In this document: positions 57,051 to 64,000 of the stretch, piece after piece
How the letters are laid out: the number at the start of each line of letters is the position of its first letter
Numbering within the stretch: position 1 is the stretch's first letter
Origin: Pseudomonas hydrolytica
Lineage (GTDB): Bacteria; Pseudomonadota; Gammaproteobacteria; Pseudomonadales; Pseudomonadaceae
Length of the DNA stretch: 64,000 bases
Assembly (NCBI RefSeq): GCF_021495345.1
Contig: NZ_CP099397.1
Location: 992,001-1,056,000 of the forward strand
Direction: 5' to 3'
Made by a program: the position numbers and the translations under genes
Notes under the pieces: model-generated
What the model was told of the DNA's origin: nothing
The model's database searches: none
The model's input: the letters and a program-made list of their open reading frames with translations, nothing else

Positions 57051-58244
57051 ATGTTCGAACTAGTAGATAACATTCCGCAAAGCGCGGTGATCAAAGTGAT
57101 CGGTGTCGGTGGTGGCGGCGGCAACGCAGTCAATCACATGGCGGTCAGCAACATCGAAGGCGTCGAGTTCATCTGCGCCAACACCGATGCGCAGGCGCTG
57201 AAGAACATCGGTGCGCGCACCGTGCTGCAGCTCGGCCCGGGCGTGACCAAGGGCCTGGGCGCTGGCGCCAATCCGGAAGTCGGTCGTCAGGCCGCGCTGG
57301 AAGATCGCGAGCGCATCGCCGAAGTACTGGCGGGCACCGACATGGTGTTCATCACCACCGGCATGGGCGGTGGCACCGGTACCGGCGCCGCGCCGGTAAT
57401 CGCCGAGGTGGCCAAGGAGCTGGGCATCCTCACCGTTGCGGTGGTGACCCGTCCGTTCCCGTTCGAAGGCCGCAAGCGCATGCAGATCGCCGACGAAGGC
57501 ATCCGCGCACTGGCCGAGAGCGTCGACTCGCTGATCACCATCCCCAACGAGAAGCTGCTGACCATCCTGGGCAAGGATGCCAGCCTGCTGTCCGCCTTCG
57601 CCAAGGCCGATGACGTGCTGGCCGGCGCGGTGCGTGGCATTTCCGACATCATCAAGCGTCCGGGCATGATCAACGTCGACTTCGCCGACGTGAAGACCGT
57701 GATGAGCGAGATGGGCATGGCCATGATGGGCACCGGCTGCGCCAGCGGTCCGAACCGTGCTCGCGAGGCCACCGAAGCCGCTATCCGCAACCCGCTGCTG
57801 GAAGACGTCAACCTGCAGGGCGCGCGCGGCATCCTGGTGAACATCACCGCCGGCCCGGATCTGTCTCTGGGCGAGTACTCCGACGTGGGTAACATCATCG
57901 AGCAGTTCGCTTCCGAGCACGCCACCGTCAAGGTCGGTACCGTGATCGACGCCGACATGCGCGACGAGCTGCACGTCACCGTGGTCGCCACCGGCCTCGG
58001 CGCGCGCATGGAGAAACCGGTCAAGGTGATCGACAACACCGTGCAGGTTGCCGCCAGCCAGCCGGTTGCCCAGCAGCCCGCCGCGCAGCCGCGCAGCGAG
58101 CAGTCGGTCAACTACAAGGACTACGAGCGTCCGACCGTGCAGCGCCAGAGCCACAGCGGCGCGGCCACTGCAGCCAAGCTCAATACCCAGGACGATCTGG
58201 ACTACCTGGATATTCCGGCTTTCCTGCGTCGCCAGGCTGATTGA
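57051..58244 (+). CDS. ftsZ: Cell division protein FtsZ
   Basis: Tubulin-like GTPase forming the division ring, 397 residues. Tubulin signature GGGTGTGAAPVIAE near 106-119; T7-loop NVDFADVKTVM with its synergy aspartates. A Q/P/S-rich linker (about 318-375) leads to the conserved tail DDLDYLDIPAFLRRQAD that binds FtsA, ZipA and MinC. AAGGAAGGAG upstream; 42-nt gap after ftsA. Confidence 0.99.
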   Translation: MFELVDNIPQSAVIKVIGVGGGGGNAVNHMAVSNIEGVEFICANTDAQALKNIGARTVLQLGPGVTKGLGAGANPEVGRQAALEDRERIAEVLAGTDMVFITTGMGGGTGTGAAPVIAEVAKELGILTVAVVTRPFPFEGRKRMQIADEGIRALAESVDSLITIPNEKLLTILGKDASLLSAFAKADDVLAGAVRGISDIIKRPGMINVDFADVKTVMSEMGMAMMGTGCASGPNRAREATEAAIRNPLLEDVNLQGARGILVNITAGPDLSLGEYSDVGNIIEQFASEHATVKVGTVIDADMRDELHVTVVATGLGARMEKPVKVIDNTVQVAASQPVAQQPAAQPRSEQSVNYKDYERPTVQRQSHSGAATAAKLNTQDDLDYLDIPAFLRRQAD

Positions 58245-58296
58245 TGGAATGTATCAGGAGTATAAGGGTGATTGGTGTTCAGCAAAGGTCGGTTCT

Positions 58297-58304
58297 GCTA
58301 TCAT
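58297..58304 (+). promoter_or_regulatory. Candidate extended -10 promoter for lpxC
   Basis: TGCTATCAT-type extended -10 (TATCAT at 58299-58304) about 50 bp before the lpxC start; no properly spaced -35 was found. The 111-bp ftsZ-lpxC gap otherwise shows nothing distinct. Confidence 0.35.
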
Positions 58305-58337
58305 TCCCGACCATTGTTGAAAACAGTTCGCAACTAG

Positions 58338-59267
<930 letters not shown>

Positions 59268-59293
59268 TCGAACTCTCTTTCCAGATGCAATTG

Positions 59294-59318
59294 AGGCCAC
59301 CTTCGGGTGGCCTTTTTT
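59294..59318 (+). terminator. Rho-independent terminator after lpxC
   Basis: AGGCCACC, loop TTCG, GGTGGCCT then T5, 26 bp after the lpxC stop. It closes the dcw-lpxC block. Confidence 0.92.
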
Positions 59319-59350
59319 ATGGCTGCTCGTGAGGGAGTCGCTGCACAGGA

Positions 59351-59361
59351 CGCACCCTACG
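59351..59361. repeat. Possible half-copy of hairpin-repeat arm
   Basis: CGCACCCTACG resembles the right-arm end of the TAGGGTGCGCC family. The partner arm is absent, so it could be a decayed copy or chance. Confidence 0.3.
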
Positions 59362-59388
59362 GCTTTGCCGACGAATGGAAGGAGGGTG

Positions 59389-59844
59389 CTATTCGTCTTT
59401 CTGCGTATGGCTCGCCAGGCGCTCAAGCGCCGCCCGCAGCCGGGGGTCGCGGATACCTTCGGCACTGGCCTGGATGTTCTGTGCGGCGCCCTTGGACAGC
59501 TGCAGGGTGCGACCGGTTCCACGATTTTGCCCGCCTTGAGGTTGCACCTTGAACAGGATTTTCGTTAAGGTCGCGAACTCTTCGAGTGCCTGCAGTTGTC
59601 GTTGCAGTCGTTTTTGCTGATAACGCAGGCGTGTTGCCCAGTGGCCATCGGTCACTATCAATAGCAGACAGCCGTCACGCCAGGACGCTACATGACAGTG
59701 CTCCCGGGCGGCTGGTTGTAGCTGGCTTTCGACAAGACGCTGCAGGTTGGACAGGCGTTGCGCCTGACCGAACAGCGCTTTCAGGGGCTTGGCTTCGCGT
59801 AGCAGCGTAGCGGGTGCCTGGGCCGGCAAGGGACGGAACGTCAT
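59389..59844 (-). CDS. dciA: DUF721 family protein, putative helicase loader DciA
   Basis: 151 residues from ATG 59844 (MTFRPLPAQAPATLLREAKPL). The DUF721/DciA domain occupies roughly 20-100 (LQRLVESQLQPAAREHCHVASWRDGCLLLIVTDGHWATRLRYQ) with a KH-like fold; DciA loads the replicative helicase DnaB in bacteria lacking DnaC. A disordered basic C-terminal part follows. Longer upstream in-frame codons oppose the M23 gene and are not coding. Divergent from the M23 peptidase. Confidence 0.85.
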   Translation of the reverse strand: MTFRPLPAQAPATLLREAKPLKALFGQAQRLSNLQRLVESQLQPAAREHCHVASWRDGCLLLIVTDGHWATRLRYQQKRLQRQLQALEEFATLTKILFKVQPQGGQNRGTGRTLQLSKGAAQNIQASAEGIRDPRLRAALERLASHTQKDE

Positions 59845-59922
59845 GGCAGGAGGCCTTAAGTTGCGGAGTGGCCATGGTAGCAGAGCATGCTGCCGGCCAG
59901 TGCTCTGCCTGAAGGGGATGCC

Positions 59923-60843
59923 ATGCACATTATCCTGCTGCACAGCCGACATGGTTCGGCGCGAACCATCAATCTCGATCTGCGCTGGCTGCTGCTGGCC
60001 GTCTTCCTGCTCCTCGGCCTGACGCTGGGGGCCGGCGCCGCGGTGGGGGCCAAGTGGCTGACCGCCGAGCCCATAGCCGATCAGTCGCTGGCGGCCGCCC
60101 TGGATCAGCAGCGCGAGCAGGTCGGTGCGGTGCGCCTGGATGCGCAGCGCCAGCTCGATGCCTTCGCCGTGCACGTCGCCGAACTGCAGGCGCGCCTGAC
60201 CCGACTCGATGCACTCGGTGAGCGTCTGACCGAACTGGCCGAGCTGGACGCCGGCGAGTTCGATTTTTCCCTGAGCGTCGGGCAGGGCGGCGCGGAAGAT
60301 GCCCTCGGCGCCTCGGCCTATGCGCCGCCACCTTTCATGAGCGCACTGGATGAGCTGGCGCTGCGTGTGGAGAGCCGCGAGCAGCAGCTGGAAGTGCTGG
60401 AACAACTGCTCGGCGAGCGTCGTCTGAACGAGGCGGAGATGCTGTCCGGCCGCCCCGTTCTGCAAGGTTACGTGTCTTCTCCCTTTGGGCGCCGCGTGCA
60501 TCCGCTGACTGGCCGCTCGAGCATGCACAAGGGGATGGATTTCGCCGCCAAACCCGGTAGCGACGTGGTGGCGGTGGCCGCTGGCGTGGTGACCTTCTCC
60601 GGCAAGAAGAGCGGTTATGGCAATACCGTGGAGATCAGCCACGCCGACGGCTACGTCACCCTCTATGCCCACAACCAGAGCAATACGGTGCAGATCGGCG
60701 ATCTCGTGCAGCGTGGCCAGACCATCGCCAAGGTCGGTCGTAGCGGCCGCTCCACCGGTTACCACGTGCATTTCGAGGTCAGCAAGGATGGCCGTCAGGT
60801 CAATCCGGCGCTGTACATCGCCCGCGCCAACGGCGTCGAGTGA
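59923..60843 (+). CDS. M23-family metallopeptidase, membrane anchored
   Basis: 306 residues from ATG 59923 (MHIILLHSRHG) with GGGG upstream. N-terminal membrane helix (about 22-42), coiled coil (about 55-110 and 140-170), then a LytM/M23 domain (about 180-295). Zinc ligands H202 and D206 (MHKGMDFA) and H283 (HVHFE), with H281 catalytic, so it appears an active endopeptidase rather than a degenerate EnvC/NlpD-like activator. Located just before secA; peptidoglycan target inferred. Confidence 0.92.
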   Translation: MHIILLHSRHGSARTINLDLRWLLLAVFLLLGLTLGAGAAVGAKWLTAEPIADQSLAAALDQQREQVGAVRLDAQRQLDAFAVHVAELQARLTRLDALGERLTELAELDAGEFDFSLSVGQGGAEDALGASAYAPPPFMSALDELALRVESREQQLEVLEQLLGERRLNEAEMLSGRPVLQGYVSSPFGRRVHPLTGRSSMHKGMDFAAKPGSDVVAVAAGVVTFSGKKSGYGNTVEISHADGYVTLYAHNQSNTVQIGDLVQRGQTIAKVGRSGRSTGYHVHFEVSKDGRQVNPALYIARANGVE

Positions 60844-61081
60844 GCGGGCGGCAATCGTCACCTCTTGAATCCCGGGTATTCGCCCCCATCTAACGGAGCA
60901 CGCTGCGCCTGGCTCGCCGAGGCAGGCGCTGCCTGCGCCATCACGCGGTAGCAATGGGCTGACAACGTCACTTTCCTCCCCGGCTTTTCCGGGTAGAATG
61001 CCCCCTTCGCCCGCAGCCATGCTGGCTGCCAGGTCGCGATTTGCGCCGACCTCCATCCATTCGCCGGAAGATCCTGTCGAT

Positions 61082-63817
<2,736 letters not shown>

Positions 63818-63880
63818 TCGTCGGTCCGCATGGACCGCTTGCAGTAGAGGGCGCATCAGCTATGCTGCCTGCGCCCTGAC

Positions 63881-63914
63881 AACGCCGCGACGGCCCTGCC
63901 GCTCGCGGCGTTTT
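63881..63914 (+). terminator. Weak terminator between secA and argJ
   Basis: AACGCCGCGA / TCGCGGCGTT ten-bp stem with a 12-nt loop and TTTT after it, 63 bp after the secA stop. T-tract is short. Confidence 0.55.
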
Positions 63915-63968
63915 ACCATTTCACCCGGCCGCCGCTGCGGTCACTGCACACTTGAAGGAGCGCTCTCT

Positions 63969-64000
63969 ATGGCTGTTGGTCTTGGTCCGCTGTCTACCCT
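63969..64000 (+). CDS. argJ: Bifunctional ornithine acetyltransferase / N-acetylglutamate synthase ArgJ (N-terminal fragment)
   Basis: Only the first 10 codons are inside the window (MAVGLGPLST), preceded by AAGGAG at 63954-63959. The N-terminus matches Pseudomonas argJ, which follows secA in that genus. Everything else is beyond the edge, so this is mostly recognition by context. Confidence 0.7.
   Translation, partial: MAVGLGPLST

Overview
The window is a gene-dense (few gaps, none longer than about 305 bp), GC-rich stretch of a Pseudomonas chromosome. Protein families, the cysNC fusion, the short-form hisG, the 448-residue TrpS and the gene order (ptsN-hpf-rpoN through dcw to secA-argJ) match what I know of Pseudomonas. 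The hairpin repeats and the overall flavour suggest the P. mendocina/oleovorans (Ectopseudomonas) side of the genus, but that last step is inference. No prophage, insertion sequence, CRISPR array, tRNA or rRNA gene was seen.

Layout. 1-5700 (minus strand): ptsN (cut by the window edge), hpf, rpoN, then the LPS-export and Kdo genes lptB-lptA-lptC-kdsC-kdsD. 5946-8971 (plus): the mlaFEDCB phospholipid-transport operon. 9116-13959 (plus): ibaG-murA, then hisG-hisD-hisC. 14027-16838 (minus): a DUF4198 periplasmic protein and a TonB-dependent receptor, preceded by overlapping dyads resembling a Zur box; this pair sits between hisC and algW and is the main accessory feature. 16925-21895: algW (minus), a Nif3-family gene, cysD and cysNC. 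22025-25891: yhcB, an alpha/beta hydrolase, trpS, zapE. 26058-31257: an uncharacterised periplasmic protein, a GlxA-type regulator, a divergent long-chain-type acyl-CoA dehydrogenase, endonuclease V and a Tas-like aldo-keto reductase. 31506-36388 (plus): rplM-rpsI, petABC (cytochrome bc1), sspA-sspB. 36469-39782 (minus): BON lipoprotein, diaA-like SIS protein, yraN, lpoA, divergent from rsmI (39905-40771). 40898-41250: RNase P RNA. 41556-58244 (plus): the complete dcw cluster mraZ-rsmH-ftsL-ftsI-murE-murF-mraY-murD-ftsW-murG-murC-ddl-ftsQ-ftsA-ftsZ, followed by lpxC. 59389-64000: dciA (minus), an M23 peptidase, secA and the first codons of argJ.

Functionally most of the region builds the cell envelope: peptidoglycan precursors (murA, dcw), LPS synthesis, export and asymmetry (kdsC, kdsD, lptABC, lpxC, mla), septation (fts genes), envelope quality control (algW) and protein export (secA). 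Coupled translation is pervasive: many neighbouring genes overlap by 1-14 nt. The region is largely ordinary core genome and I found no convincing new multi-gene system. The most useful leads are the TonB receptor/DUF4198 pair with its Zur-like operator, a family of hairpin repeats placed directly after stop codons, and a YegP-like tandem domain at the C-terminus of TrpS.
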